NCBI GenBank assembly: GCA_032173965.1
Contig: CM063288.1
Location: forward strand, 25,762,001-25,826,000
Direction: 5' to 3'
Length of the DNA stretch: 64,000 bases
From: Sitta carolinensis
Taxonomy: Eukaryota > Chordata > Aves > Passeriformes > Sittidae
Under the pieces are notes generated by a model. It had not been told where the DNA came from and did no database searches. It worked only from the letters and a program-made list of their open reading frames with translations. Of this stretch, positions 34,801-48,500 are shown in pieces (within the stretch, counting starts at the first letter, position 1; each line of letters begins with the position of its first letter). The position numbers and the translations under genes are program-made.

Positions 34801-37800
34801 TAAATCTTTATTACTTCCTGAGCCCTTGCTTTGGAACACATTAAACATCAATATCACAGCACTCAATGTCACCCAATATTATATCAAATCATTAGCAGAA
34901 GGTTAATCATTACAAAAAGAAGAGGTCTCAGATGACAAAACACTCATTTCCTATGTGAAAGCACTACCATTACCACAGCAGCACAAAGGTTTGGGCTCGG
35001 TGTCACTGCTCACTATCTGATTGTGCCAGCATGACTGGGAGGTGTAGGTAGAAGGGCCCCTGTCTGTCCACAGTCAGAAGAAGGGACAGGCCCAAGGGAC
35101 AGATGAGTTCCATCCAAGTCCCCATCTTCCCCAGCCAGCATGGGAGCCAGCTCAGTGGCAGAAACCTCCCTCTGGATTAGGCCTGAAATGGTATTCCAGT
35201 TGCAGCCGCCACCACTCCACAGTGCAGTCAGCCAGGAGCCCTGCAAACCCAGGGAGGTCTGCACAGCAGGAGGGCCCCTTTAGAGTTCTGTCCTGTCATA
35301 AAAAAATATATATTACCAAGTTCAAACCCTTGTGTTTCTTTTCTGCTGGCATAATAACTTTGAAATGTATTATTGCTGAGACACTCGCCTTTCTCTGCCA
35401 GCAAGTCCCCGGAGAAAAGCACTAGCAGAAGAAAAAAACTTTTTACAGCTTCTTCATAAAAGAAGTCAGCAATCCACTGGACCTAACCAACTTTTCTTAG
35501 AGATGACGGGAACAGAGCTTCAAGCTGCAGTACACCAGTAGAACCTCATTGGTATGTCACAGAAAAGGCTCCAAATGTGCTCTCTGTCTTAACTGCTCTC
35601 TGCCATGGAAGAAAAAATTTGTGTTGCTGCCTCCTCTGCCAGCTGTGCTAGGAAAGAGTGGAGGACCAATACTGCAGTCTAAGAAGAACTAACAGGGAAA
35701 GAGAAGCATTTAAGTAAAACCACTCACTAAGACTATAGATCTCCACCAGGTCAGCCTGCCAATGCGTCAGCACAGCTGGATAGTGTGTGTGAAGAGAACC
35801 CACGGCTGATTTAGAATAACAGCCTAAATCAGGTGGTTTTAGGCTGCTCTTTTCACTCAGCCACAAAACACTGGTGCCAGAAATCTCAGCAAGAGCCACA
35901 TTAGTTGCTGGTCTTTCCACTGCCAGGAGCTGTGCCATCTGCAGGAGAAGACTTCCATTACAGAAAGCACCTGATGGCCTCCGAGCTAATTTTCCCTGCT
36001 CCCAGAGATAAAGGCAGCCACAGATGCGGTTAGAACTTTGATTATTTTTTTTTAAATCATTTGAGAAATCATCTTGCCAGAGAACAGTTGGAAATGATAG
36101 TCCTAAGCAGCTCAGAGGCAGCTCATCTGGCAGACTTCAAAATAAGGCCATTGTATTAAGCATTTAAATTGGAAAAATTAATGGTTTGGCAGTGAGACAC
36201 TAGATCAAAAACTGATGCTGTTCTGGGGTTTTGCAAGTAGGCAAGGACCAAGGGCATGAGGTGGGGCTGAGCTGGCCCAGCATGCTGCTCAGCTCTGCAG
36301 AATGAGGGCTGAGCCAGGTAGGGTGTCCCTGCCATGGGCAGCTCAGACCTCAACCAGCAGCGCCCCATGTCGCTTTGCCTTGCTGCATCCTGGTTCCTTT
36401 CACCTGTCACCAGGGACACCAGCACTCTCACCTAGTGGCAAGTTCAGACAAGGAGTGGGAGAACATCCTGCCCAGCAAGTCAGGGATCTCAATGCTGCAA
36501 AATCTGGATGCTGATGCCGTTGTTTCTGGGGTGTGTGCTGCCGGCAGCAGCAGCAGTGGGCAGCTACAGGCACCTGAGAAACCAAGCGTGCGAGGCAGTG
36601 GTTTGGGGCAGACCACAGGGGACTACTTCTTCCTTTCCTTCAATTCCTAGTGGAGAAATAGAAAGGCAAGTGAAATCAATTTGGCATGTATCTATTTACT
36701 GTGAGCACATACAAAAGACTCAACAGATCTCCTCCCCCACCTTTGGCAGCCAGCCTACATGTTGGCAAGCAAAAGATGTTATCTTAAAGATTCACTGCAA
36801 TACCCTGAGTCATGCTGGAAGTTTGAATCCCGCAGGAAGCCTGCTGAAGTCAGAGTCCTAGCGCAGGGACGCTGCCTTCCTTCGTATTGCTGATAGCGGC
36901 GTTCAGCGGGAGGAACGCTCCACACCACCAGCACCGAGGGGGCTCACGGAGGGCGACACTTCACCCGCCTGCTCCAAAGAATGGGAGATACGAGCGTCCA
37001 GTCCTGGCCCTGGGACCAAGAGTACAACAGCAAAGCTCCACCGAAGCTCTGCCTCAGCCGACTGTGCTTTAATTGGAACTTCAGCTAAACCTCACTTTCC
37101 TTTGCGCGGTCCCTAGGGGCAAGTGAGGTTGCTGAGGTGGCTGCCTTGGGGCGCCAGGCTGTGGGAGACGCTGTAAGCCGGGTATGTGACAGAGGAGCAA
37201 AGGCGGTAGAGCTAAACTGATTTACATCAGCTGAGGAACTACCACACGGTTGGGCAACAGAGCATAGTCATTCAAGGGAGGAATAGCAAATTCAAAGCCC
37301 AGCATTAACACAACGCTCAGCTGAGCAACTCGAGGACTCAGAGGAGAAGAAATTCAAACCATGCAGCTGCCTTAAATCAGGTGGATTTGGAAGCCGAGAG
37401 CTTTTTCATGTCCTCATCAGGCAAATTCAGACTTATGCAGCAGAAACCTGAAGTTTTCTGGGGGAAGAGAACTCCTTCCAAACGGTAGCATTTTCTGTAA
37501 AAGCAGGTATTTGTACCCACTATTTCAGTGACACTCACTTTTCAGAGAAGCCAGAGCTCAGCAGAAATAAAGTCCTATGGTCTCTGCAGATGATGGGATA
37601 CTGCATACCTTAGTAGTTCAGTAAACAGCAGAGCCTGGACCACAAAACATGTTTTAATGAGACTGTGCAGCAACAAGTTTTCAGTCATGCCTGGACAGAA
37701 AACCAGCACAGCAAAATGCTGCATCACTGAAATCCATTTGAGGGAAAGGGAGCTCACTGGGGGCTCCGCAGTCGGCAGTGGCACAGAGGCCCCAGATGTA

Positions 37801-37925
37801 CATCAGGACCATATTTTGGGGACAGGCAGACACAAAATTTATCACATTATGGTCATCTGCAAACTACCAGATGGAATTAGCATATTTGTGGCAGCTGTTA
37901 TTAACTGCATAGATCTGAAGGTTAA
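28801..37925. other. Intergenic sequence between the two CR1 fragments
   Basis: No gene recognised. All reading frames are short (up to about 157 codons at 31328-31801) and lack known motifs. A dense, apparently unique segment at about 29440-29710 and a CpG-enriched patch at about 36850-37170 stand out by composition only. The rest looks like ordinary unique non-coding DNA. Confidence 0.55.
36850..37170. promoter_or_regulatory. CpG-enriched patch in intergenic DNA
   Basis: CpG dinucleotides are clearly more frequent here than in neighbouring sequence. It could be a weak or decaying CpG island or a distal element. No associated gene is visible on either strand. Confidence 0.25.
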
Positions 37926-37929
37926 AGGA

Positions 37930-38345
37930 TCAGATAAAATCATTTCATATGAACTCCAGCAAGACACAGGCCACAGAAACACAAGCCCATAATTTCTGTC
38001 TGACCCCAGGCTTGTCTCTTAGAGAGATTTTCGGACTGGATTTGAAGATACCAAAGGATGGAAACTCTTCCATCCTTCCAAATATATTAGTAGAGAATCT
38101 TAAGCATTAACAAGGGAGACACCCCGTTTTCACCTGTCTTCATCTTTCAGGCATTGCATATTGTTTTGCTTTTGTCCTCCAAATTAAACAGCCCACTGTT
38201 CCCAGAAGGCTTATTTCTAAATAAGCACTTAGAGATGATGATCCAGTCACCTCTTAACCTTTCCTTTGTTATGCTAGATTAGTTTAAACTTCCTTCATGG
38301 CTCCTTTCAAGAAGAAGTTTTCCAACCTCCGAACCTTCTCCTCTC
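37930..38345 (-). mobile_element. Ancient CR1-family LINE fragment (3' end), copy 2
   Basis: It shows the same block order as the copy near 28.5 kb, more diverged: an ATCATTTCATATGAACTCC block followed by ACACAGGCCACAGAA, then GGACTGGATTTGAAGATACC, AATTAAACAGCCC, CAGTCACCTCTTAACC and a final TTTTCCAACCTCCGAA. It lies in minus orientation, with no ORF. Assignment to CR1 is from remembered consensus sequence and from the shared blocks of the two copies. Confidence 0.65.
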
Positions 38346-39184
38346 CCAAGGCAACTTCTGGTAACCCCTCCCACCCCACTGCCCCACCAAAGGAGCTGCT
38401 TGATTGAGCAGGAAGCCAAAACTGAGTGAGTAAATCACTCTGGAAGGTAAGGAAATATGCTGCTGAAACACACCCTGGTATCCTGAGGCTTCCACAAAAC
38501 TTCCTTATCCCAGACTGGATATGCTGATACCCGACCATCATCCCTCCATGAGTGCCCTGCCAAAGGCACCCTGCCTGGTGACCCTGCTGCTGCCAACACT
38601 CCAGCCCCATGGCCCTGGCTTTCCAGCACCAAGGGGACCGGGAGATGCTGTGCACAGCCAAATCTGTTAAGCAATTAATTAACAGCCATAATTAACCTCT
38701 TCGATTACTTTTATGCCTTCCCAACAAAACTCTGGGGTGCTTTTGTTTACTTGCTGTGTGGCAAATGCTTGATGGATTTATATGAAGTAAATTAATAAAT
38801 AGGAAGTACCCATGGAAAGAAATAATTGGAAGGACTTAATGTCACTGATTAAATTATCCATTCAAAAAGGAAGCGTTTCAGCAAAGCCTTTTTCTTCTCT
38901 CCTACATCTGCACATCAGGAGCCCAGTGCCTGCCAGGCCACCTCTCCCCGCACCGACGCATCTCTCCTTAAAGCCCATCTCTGCCACAGCGCTTCAAAGA
39001 CACGTGGCGGTGGCTGACAGCGAGGATGACATTTATCACGCTGACCTTCACCACCGCATCATTCCCCCTGCTGTCCCAACACCCGTCTTCTGCCCACACC
39101 TCCGTGGCCGCCTCCCCGAGCCCCACACTGACATTTCCACCTCTCTCCAAGAGCAGGAATGTGCGCGGCTTCAGCAGGAGAGCG

Positions 39185-39580
39185 CAGGGCGCAACCTCGG
39201 TCCTGGCCGGGCCGCGGGGCGGGCACGGCCCCCTCGGGCCCCGGGGCGGGCACCGGCGGGCACGGCCCCCTCGGGTTCCGGAGCGGGCACGGCCCCCTCG
39301 GGCCCCGGGGCCGGCACCGGCGGGTCCCCTCGGGCTCCGGGGCGGGCTACGGCCGGGGCACGGCGGGCAGAGCGCGGGGCCCGCTCGGTGCGTGAGCCCC
39401 GAGCTCCATCTAGCGGGGCCGGCAGCGGCCGGGCCGGGCCGGTCTGTAGAGCCCCGCGCTGCCGGGGACGGCGCTGCCTCCGGGGCTGCCCGCTCTCGCC
39501 CAGAGCCCCCGCCGCCGCTCGGCCCGTGTCCGTGCAGAGGAGACCTGAGCCAGCAAAAGGCTCGGGGTTAGTCTCTAAGA
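39185..39580. promoter_or_regulatory. Isolated CpG island in the intergenic region
   Basis: Roughly 400 bases of very high GC with dense CpG, flanked on both sides by ordinary or AT-rich DNA. It is the strongest CpG island in the window and far from both NRP2 and the putative convergent gene. Islands of this kind usually mark promoters, here perhaps of a non-coding RNA. The 259-codon frame running through it (38812-39591, +) is Arg/Gly/Pro/Ala-rich as expected from GC-rich DNA and has no domain I recognise, so I do not call it a gene. Confidence 0.5.
39216..39350. repeat. GC-rich minisatellite within the CpG island
   Basis: The core GGGCACGGCCCCCTCGGG recurs at about 39221, 39258 and 39287, with a degenerate copy at about 39322. 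The copies are separated by CCCCGGGGC/CACCGGC spacers, giving a unit of about 30-40 bases. Confidence 0.8.
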
Positions 39581-39599
39581 TGAGCCCGTAATGACAGGC

Positions 39600-42500
39600 A
39601 AAGAGAGCCCGTGCTGCCGAAAGGAGCGGGAAACTCTGCCGGGAAGAGTGGTTTGCGGTGGCAAGGGGCTGTGCCCGCACACGTGTCCCCAGAAGGAATG
39701 GCTTTTAAAGGACCATCCACAAATATCACCCCGGACACACACACATTATGTAACACCGCATCCCGTAGGGCCTGCCCGGGCAGAGCCGGCACCGGGGCTG
39801 GTTTAGCAAGGTGTGAAAACATCATCCGAGACGGCTGCTGTACCTGGGACACAGCAAGCACATCCCTGAGTCAGAGTTTAGCCAAGGAATTCAGTGGGGT
39901 GAGGAATGTTTGCATTTTCTCCCCCTTTCTAAACCCCAGTGCTTTAGTGCCATTAAGCCAGCACTGATACCAGCTGCAGGCTTTCTAAATCACTCTTTGC
40001 CTCTCTTCTCTCCCACTCCTTCTCTCAAAGATTCCTCACTAAAACACTCATGGAAGAGTTCACAGGTTGCTTTTATGATTAAGTTACTTATAATCTGTTG
40101 GCTGCTCATGTATAGTTTCCTAGTCTTTTTAGATTTTATTTTCTAAATTTTCTAATTGGAGAACGGATGCAAACAGATTCAAGGCCTAGGTGACATTTTC
40201 AGACACTGCTCTGTTCCAGAAGTCATGAGGTTTGAGCTTTGCACCCCATTCTCTATGGAGAATTAACATGTCTCTCCCACCAAAGAGATGTGGTTAGATA
40301 GTCACTTCTAGCATTACTTTTTGCCCAAAGGGCGCAGTATTTGGTGTTCCTGTGGAGTCCTGAGAGGACACTTGGCATGGAGTGAGAGGAGCTGCTGCCC
40401 AAAAGTAAGTGTCCAGGAGCTGTTTGAAGCCCATACTCCAGATGAGAGGGAGATGGATCAGCCCTTCTTCTCACTGGGTCTCCTGCCCCCACCATTTACC
40501 AGCGCTTAAAGAAAACAAGGCTGCAGCACAGAACATCATGAGATTTGCCCTAAAAAATTAAAGAAAGCAACAAAACTTTACTTAACCCTCTTTATTTAAA
40601 TCAATGGGGCAAGAGTTCAGTTTTTTCTCTGCAGCACTGAGAGCAGGTACCTTTTTTTTTTTTCTAAGGAAGAGCAGAGTTTGTCACTGAGGCTTTAGGG
40701 AAAGTTCAGCTCCTAGAAGAACAGGTAACAGAGGGACCCTGCTTCCTACAGGAAGGAGAAGAGCTGCAACCATCCTCTGTGTTTCTCCAGTTTTGTGTTG
40801 ACATTTTTATTTTGCGTTGGTCCTATCAGCTCAGGGCCAGCCTGGCCCACAGGCAGCTGATGACATTTCCAGTCATCGGCATTTTTCCAGTTGAGCTGAG
40901 ATAAAGCCAGTGTCTTCTCGTAAGGACCCGTACACTAAAGGACTGATAGTGCGCTAACAGCCTCATCAACGACCCAGGCTTTCCCGTGGTCTCGCAGTGC
41001 CCCTACCATCCTGCCTGCTGAGTTTCAGTGCTGGTGCCACCTGCACCTGGAAAGGTTCAGGGAGGGCTGATGACCGAGCCAGCAGGGTGCTGTGCTGTGC
41101 TGGCACATGGACCTCAGGCACTGCCAACACCGTGGCTGGCTGCTTCCACCTGGCGAATCAAATTTGTCCAGACATGACCCACCTCTTCTGCCAGAAAAAA
41201 CAGAATAAATTGTAAATCAGGGTCTGCAAAAGCTTTGCCAGTAATGGTCCTGGCTGTGCCCTGGCTGCCCACCTGTTGCAGCAGGTTGGCTATTCCTCTC
41301 TAGGAATAGCATTGGGCACCTGATTCCCAAAATGCATTCAATGCTCCAGGGCAGAAGTCCATACAGAGGATACGAAATGATCTTAGTCAGCTTTTCTGCA
41401 CCTGAAAACATCACTACTTTAAAGTCTTTTAGTTCTTACTTTGTCAGGATGTATTTGGACTCAAAAGAACACAGCCTGCAGCCCTGTGAGACACCAAACC
41501 TTGGGCATATGAAAGTGTATAAACACACTTCTTTCTCCATGTACTGAAGCTTGACTTTATGTGGTCTGGATATTGCCTTACGGAGGAAAGGGCAAGACAG
41601 GTAAAAAATGACAGTCTGTTTTATGGATGTGCACACACACCCCCCACAACACACCTGGCTCAGTTCATTCTGAGAAATCCCCTGTGAAGGCCCCCACATT
41701 GGCACTCTGGCTGAGGAAGCTGTGGCTTGCTCAAATATGTGTCCACAGATTCACAGCTAGCAAACTAGGTACTGGCGTTTAGGAAGGCAGAAAAAATGGC
41801 ATGTGTGTCTTGGCAGGTGTCTGTAATAACAAATAACAGTAATCATAATAACAAAAATTACAATAATCATAAGAAACAGTAATAAAGGGCCCTGTATGCT
41901 GCCAGCTGGACTGAATTGCCTGTGCAGAGCAGTCCACGAGCTTTCCCCGCTCAGAAAGCAGAGATGCCATGTTATCAAACAGTTCTTTATCTGGAGAGAG
42001 CCAATGAGCGTGGGCTGCTTCCCCTGGTCTCTTTACCCTCAACAAAATCTTCCACCAGCAGTGAACAAATCACTTACATTGTAGGCATTCACAAGAAATC
42101 AAAGCCCTGGCAAGCTATTATTGCCCTGATATTCTTCCCAAGAGGAGGTTAATGCTGAGTTCTTTATCCCTTCTGTATTCCTGCTTTCCCTGACAACCTT
42201 GATTTTTTTTGCATTTGCAGGCAGTTCTGCTCTTCTCTTTGACACAGCTCACTCGCCTGTCTAATGACTTCACATCGTCTGTCTGTCCTGTGGAGCAACC
42301 ACCCCCATGGCAGCTCGCTCTGCCTGTCCCACCTGCGTGCTCAACCTGGTGTTTCCTCAGCAATTCAGCTTTGGAAACAGATATCCTTCTTAATCCAGTG
42401 CAAGGGCCGAGCTGGAGCTGTGAATGCCAGCCTTGCACAGCACTGCCCACAGCTGGACGATGAGGAGGTGGCAGCCTCAGCCCTTTCTGAGAGGGGAGGA

Positions 42501-45500
42501 GAGGGCAGGCGAAGGAGGGCAGCTGGCATCCCCTGGCCTGGCACAGGGCTGATCTGCTCAGGAGACAGCCAGCCTCAGATGCAGGAGGAACTTCAGCTGT
42601 ACCCCTGTGGGATGGAGGGCAGAGGAACTTGGGGGTCAGGCAGTTGCTCCTGCAATTGAATGTTAGAATTAAAAAAGAATTTGCCATGTGTTATACTCCA
42701 TGTGTCCCTAGGGCTTCTGGCTTCTGGCTGGGCAGCAGAGAGCTCAAGAGATAGGTCAGTACCACGAGCCTTGCCACGCACCCACAAAGCAACCTGGCAG
42801 CTGAGGTGCCCAAAATATGATTTTTTTTTTCTTAAGAACAATGTTTCTATTTCCCCAGGAAGGCCCCCTGAGCCCCACCCAGCAGCCCCACAGGCAGTTA
42901 TATCAGAGCTGCTGTAGGCAAGGCTTCAACAATCCACTGCCTTGGCCAGCCATGCACCCCTGCCCTGGCATGCTGCTGAAGCTCCTTGTCACTCCCTGTC
43001 TCTGAGGGGCACAAAGGTCCAGGGAGCAAACTCCACCCATATTCCCCCAGCATGACATCCCGCTGGGTGGGCTGTGAGGGTGTTGGAGTTGCCTGAGCTC
43101 CTGCCAGCCTGGGAGCGTTGTAGAAGGGCTCTGCCTGCTGACCCGAGCCCCAGGACATGACAGAAAGCCGTGTGTGCTGACAGAGCACAGCAATGGCCTT
43201 CCTGTGTGCTGTCGGGATGAGGGTTTGGGGCTGTAAACGTTTTCTGTACACAGTGAGATCAAACTACGAACTTTCAAAATTACTTGAGATTAGATGGAGG
43301 GAAACAATAGAGAGGGAGTGCATAGCACATCCCTGTTTAACTGCTTGCACACCATGCACACACTGCCCTTCTGCAAAGCCCTGGCAATGTAGCCCTTGTG
43401 GGCTCCAGAAAATTGCCCCCTTGGCTGAGGGCACATGGGTCCCTTCATAAGTTACTAAGGCTGTTCTGGGCTCAAGGACGGTCAGGCAGGTCCCCTGGGC
43501 CTTAATCTCCCCTTCTGGCACTGGGACAGGGTCTCAGCTGGGCTAGGGTACCCTGGAGCAAGGTTCAAGGTGATCTTGAGTCCTCAGCAATAATCAGGTG
43601 TGCTGAAGAGAACCGTAGAGAGCTGTTCCCAAAACCACTGGAGGACAGGGGGAGAGCAGGAGCTGCTGTTTCAGCAGGGATCACCAACATGATGCACACC
43701 ACTGGACATGCTGAGGAGCCATCCCCACCACGCTGTGCACAGCCATACCAGCCTACCTGCCTGCCAGTCAAGCAGGTCTGCAGAGCAAATTCCAGCTGCT
43801 TACATGCTTAAGATATGCAGATACATGAGGCACAGGCCTCAGACACCAAAATACCTCATTGTATTTGCAAATGAAGCATCTCAGTATTTAAGTGTACAGA
43901 ATTTGCAGGTGCCATTAATTTTCCCCACAGTTTGGTGTCTGGTGTTAACTGGAGGCAAGAGAGTTGTCAACAACTGCAGTTGTGTGCAGAGAGCACACCT
44001 GCAGTTTTGAGGCTGCCTTAAAATCAGTGACAAAACAGCTAAAAAACCCAGAATTAAACTCAGGCAAGCTGATGAAGCCTGCAGAGGAGCCATCCCAGCA
44101 GGACAGGGCAGCTGTTGTCACCTGTGGAGCCAGTCAGGCACTGTTGCTGTGTCCCTAAAAGGACCATGAGACCCACTTACTTGACAGCCTGTTAGTGCTG
44201 AAGCTGCTGCCAGCCACTCTGTTCTCTCTCCTGAAGAAGAGCCCAGGTGATAAATACCCAACAGGAGCTTTTTCATCACAAAAGAGGAAAAAAAATAATC
44301 AGCAAGTGATACTCTCTCCTAGTAAAGCTTCTTTTGCATCAGACTGTCACGGGTAACTGCCAAAAAATGTTCAGAGTGGAAGATGAGACAAGGAAAAGCT
44401 TGAGAGATTCATTACACCTGCAAATGAGATACATGTTCAGAGCAGTGGTTAGGAAAGGAGTAGCATCAACATTGTCTGCAGGTCTCCAGCAAATTAATGC
44501 ATCTTACCCACTGTCACCAGCAAAGGGCTGGTTAAGGAAGTGGAAACTATCGCAAAACATGTAATTCTCAGTGGGATATGGTGAAAAGAAAGAGCCAGGA
44601 GCCTCTTATTTCCTAGGGGAGGCTGGGGGGAGTCATGCTGGCATTCACCTAGAGCCAATGGAAACTGAAAACAATCACTCAGCTTGCAAGTGGGATTTCT
44701 GCAGCAGATGGATGACTGGATGCATCAGGACAGCCCCTAGGAGAGGTGGGATGGATGGCAGTCATGACTTTTGTGCAGATGAAGTGAAGCAATTTTGGAA
44801 AAAGAAATGGGTTTAGTAAGGTCTAGAATTCAAATGCAGAATTTTCATTAGGTATTAATTGTCCCTTGTGTTGGTATTTTCTTCTTATGAACTGGCCTGG
44901 ATTTGAATCTTTTCTGCCTCCTCCATCATGTGGCATGGCAACACCTCACAGTCACATGCTTCCTCTTCAAGATATTCCCAAGAGGTAGGAAGAGTACGGG
45001 ACATTTCTTGTTGAGCCATGGGATGACCGAGTGTCTCAGCATGGGGCCACTCTCCCCCTGGACCTGAGCCTCATAAGACACCCTCGGAGGACACCACAAA
45101 GCACCCAGGAAAAGTTTCTGAGCAAACCAGCATAGCGAAGGCTGTGCTGGCTCCTCCAGCTGCTAATGTAGAGGAGGCTCAGGGAGCATGAGGGGTGGGA
45201 AAGGGGCAGCCCATCTTCCTACATGTGCAATAATAGTGCAGAGGAAGAAGGAGAACAGTGTTCAGACACTGAAGTTTGGTCTCATCTGTGTTTGGTCATA
45301 AATGAAAGCTCTCCTAACAGCTCTCTGCCAGCTAATCTGTAGGTTTTCCTGTGGATAGATTAAGTGACTCAGATTAGAAAGTGCTGAGCAATGCTCCTGG
45401 TAGTCTATCTTTGAGATCCTGTTCCAGACAATGCAAGTGATGACTCTTTATAAAACCTGGCCATAGAAGTTACATCAGCACAGGACAGGTAGTACAAGCT

Positions 45501-48500
45501 CACCTGTGGAGATTGCCATCAGCCTGCAAAGCCACGCGTTACCTTTCAGAGAGGGGCCTGTAAATCAGGTGTATTTTAAAACCTCATGATGAGTGTTGTA
45601 AGTTGTGTGCTGACGCCCAGGCTCCAGTGGCAGACATAAAAAAATTCTCAAATAAAAGATCTTCTCTACAAAGGACATGATAGATGATAGAAAAGTCTCA
45701 AGGAAAAAAGGTATTTGCAGAGATGCAGGAGCTTCACCCAGCGAGTCTGGAGCTGTCAAACTCCAGGTTGTCAGGATAACTGAAAAACCCTCAATTTCTT
45801 AAAGACTAATGAGCTGAAATGAAGGAAATGTATTTATTCAGCTCTGGAAATGGAATATACTGTTTCACATACTGGAAGAGCCAAGTGAGACATTCTGACA
45901 TACATACTCAGGCATTAAAGAGCTGCAGCCTCTTTAGGAAATTAAGTAATGAGAGTGAATAGGAATGAAGGAAAGTGCCTCTCTGGAGCAGAAGGGACTC
46001 CAGATGTATACAGGGCTGTGACTGCTTCATATTGTTTGGGACTTTCAGTCCTGAAAAGAAGAGAGGCAATCCTGATGGAATATGTAAGTCTCCACCTGAA
46101 TGCTTTAAAGACAGAATCAAATCTAACATTAAAGCTCAAATACAGAAAGGAAATGCAAGAGGAAATGAAAAGCGAAAAAAAGATTCTCCCTTTGAAAGAA
46201 AGTAATAAAGATATTTGACTTCCCCATGCTCTCCCTTATCTCACATCACTTGGGGAGCATTGATTCTGCTCACATGTGAACTTCCGCACAGACTATGCCA
46301 CACATTGCAGGATGTAATTTCTTGGTTTGAAAAGAACAATTGGAACTGAGAGCCCTGTCACGCTTGTCAGCATCCCCAGCTCTACAGGTCACACACACAC
46401 ACTGTCACTGTCATTGCTACCAGGTGCTCCCTGGCAGCTCTGTCATGGCCATTCTGGAATAAACCCAGCACAGGACAGGAACTACCTTGGGTTGATTATT
46501 AAAAACTCAGGCTACATTTATATTTCAAAAACCTCTTACAATGGTCTGCTGCTCCTTACAGATTTTGGGCAATGAAATGAACTCAGGAATGCAAAACTAA
46601 TGATGGACTAAGCAGGTCTAGTCCCACTCTGTGGCAAACTGCAGCATATTTGCCCAGTCCATGGCCATCCATCTAGGTTCTCATTATTTACTTCTTCCAG
46701 GGCCCAGCACCATGTGCAGCACTACCTACACACTTGCTGGGACCACACTTCTGAGGCCCCTTCAAACAGCCCTGTCAGACTGGCACAGGTCTGGTCTGGA
46801 GGACACAGCTCCATTTGGGTGTAGTTCAGGCATGGAAGGACTAAGCAGGAGAGCCCCTGCCAGCAAGGCTCATTCAGCCTGAGTCTCAAGCAAGAATATC
46901 CTACAGTCCTGCCTTAGCTGTACCCGAGTTTATCCTGACAGCACCCTGCACTCTTCTACCACTGCACATTTTTTGCGGGCATATGCAGGCTGCTCCCACC
47001 TGGAGAGCAACTCAGCAGGCACTGATCCCCAGGCCCTGCCCTGCAGCTGGGGCAAACACACCTCTGCAGATAACACTGCTAACATCAGATTATGGCCTTT
47101 GAGACACCAAGGCTCTCCTCCACCACATGCACTTGTAGTGACTGCAGAGGAGAGCACCGCTGCCTTCATTCTGCACCTCCACCCTAAAGAACAGCATTTC
47201 TCTCCTGCGCAGACCATGACCATAGGATTAGTAGAAGGACGCCATGCACTCGGGTCATTAGTAAGGAACAATCCCTTGGTAAACAATTAGCAAAATTACC
47301 TGTTTGAAAACAAATGGAAAAAAATGAATTCTTGATTGTTAACAGTCTGGCATCTTTCACATTAAAATTACAGCCAATAAGCAATTTCACATTCCAGGCC
47401 TTGCACAGTAATGTTTTCCTTTGCCAAGCCATTTTCCCAGAGTAAACAAAAACCTCTGAGACTGCTTATCTTAGTACAAAACCTTGCAAGAAAAATAAAC
47501 AGAATTATGTCCAAAATGAAAAATAAAATAGCATGTGTTGGTTTTACAGCATTGGGAAAGCCATAAAACTTAATACTCTAAGTGCAAGAGGTTGAAGCTG
47601 TTTGGTGTCATTAGTGTATCCCTTCTATTGAACACCATCTACCACTGCAAATCAACTCCCAAACAGCTGGTGGAAAAACAAGAAGCAGAAGGAAAACAAG
47701 GCTGAATTGTGACGTATACGGATGATTTGTTTTTATGGCATTATGACCAAAGTAAAAAATAGGAGTTTCTTTTATAGGACTTCCAAAGTGCATGCAGACA
47801 CCAGAACAGAAAGATAACTGAAAGAGAGGCTTTTTGTGTCACTCACTGATTCTGGACAGATTGAGTTACATTGAGTCACTGGCTCTTTTCTGCTTATATC
47901 CTCCATCATTTTCTGTACAGTTTAGATTATATTTAGAGTCACCAGAAGATCTATGCATTGTTTGTCTCATTCCTACTCACAGACCAGCATGATAGGGATT
48001 TTGGCATTGGTTAAGAGAACCAGTCATAAAATCCAGCAAGAAGCAGAAAGAGACAGATAGAAAGCTTGTGGAAAAATCTCTCATGTTACTGGGGAAAATA
48101 AAGGAAAAGAGTGCCTGCAAGTATTCAATTAATTGAGAGTTAAGCTGCCACCCAGCAGCCCTGTTCTCTGTCACCTGGCAAAGGCAGATGGCATCAGTGC
48201 TGCCTGTGAGCAAAGTGTGCCCAAAGCCAGGGACATACTCAAAGAGGCACAGCATGATCTCTGTGAAACATTTTGCTCCCTATAGCACAGGGCTGTGTGA
48301 AAGTAGCCAACATCACAGCAAACCAGGAAGAGCAGGACTAGTAGCTTTTAAAGCATTTTTAATGGGAAATGGTGACTGATAAAGACATCAACTTTTTGGC
48401 ATGTCATTACAGAAAATTTGCTATAGGCTGCCAGCTTACCAGGACAAGCAAAATATCACAGAAGCTTTACTGAATTTTTCTAAGACTGTTTGTCAACATC

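Noticed and set aside
38812..39591. 259-codon plus-strand frame through the CpG island
   Set aside because: The second half is Arg/Gly/Pro/Ala-rich translation of a GC-rich minisatellite; frames on both strands are equally open there, so it is compositional.
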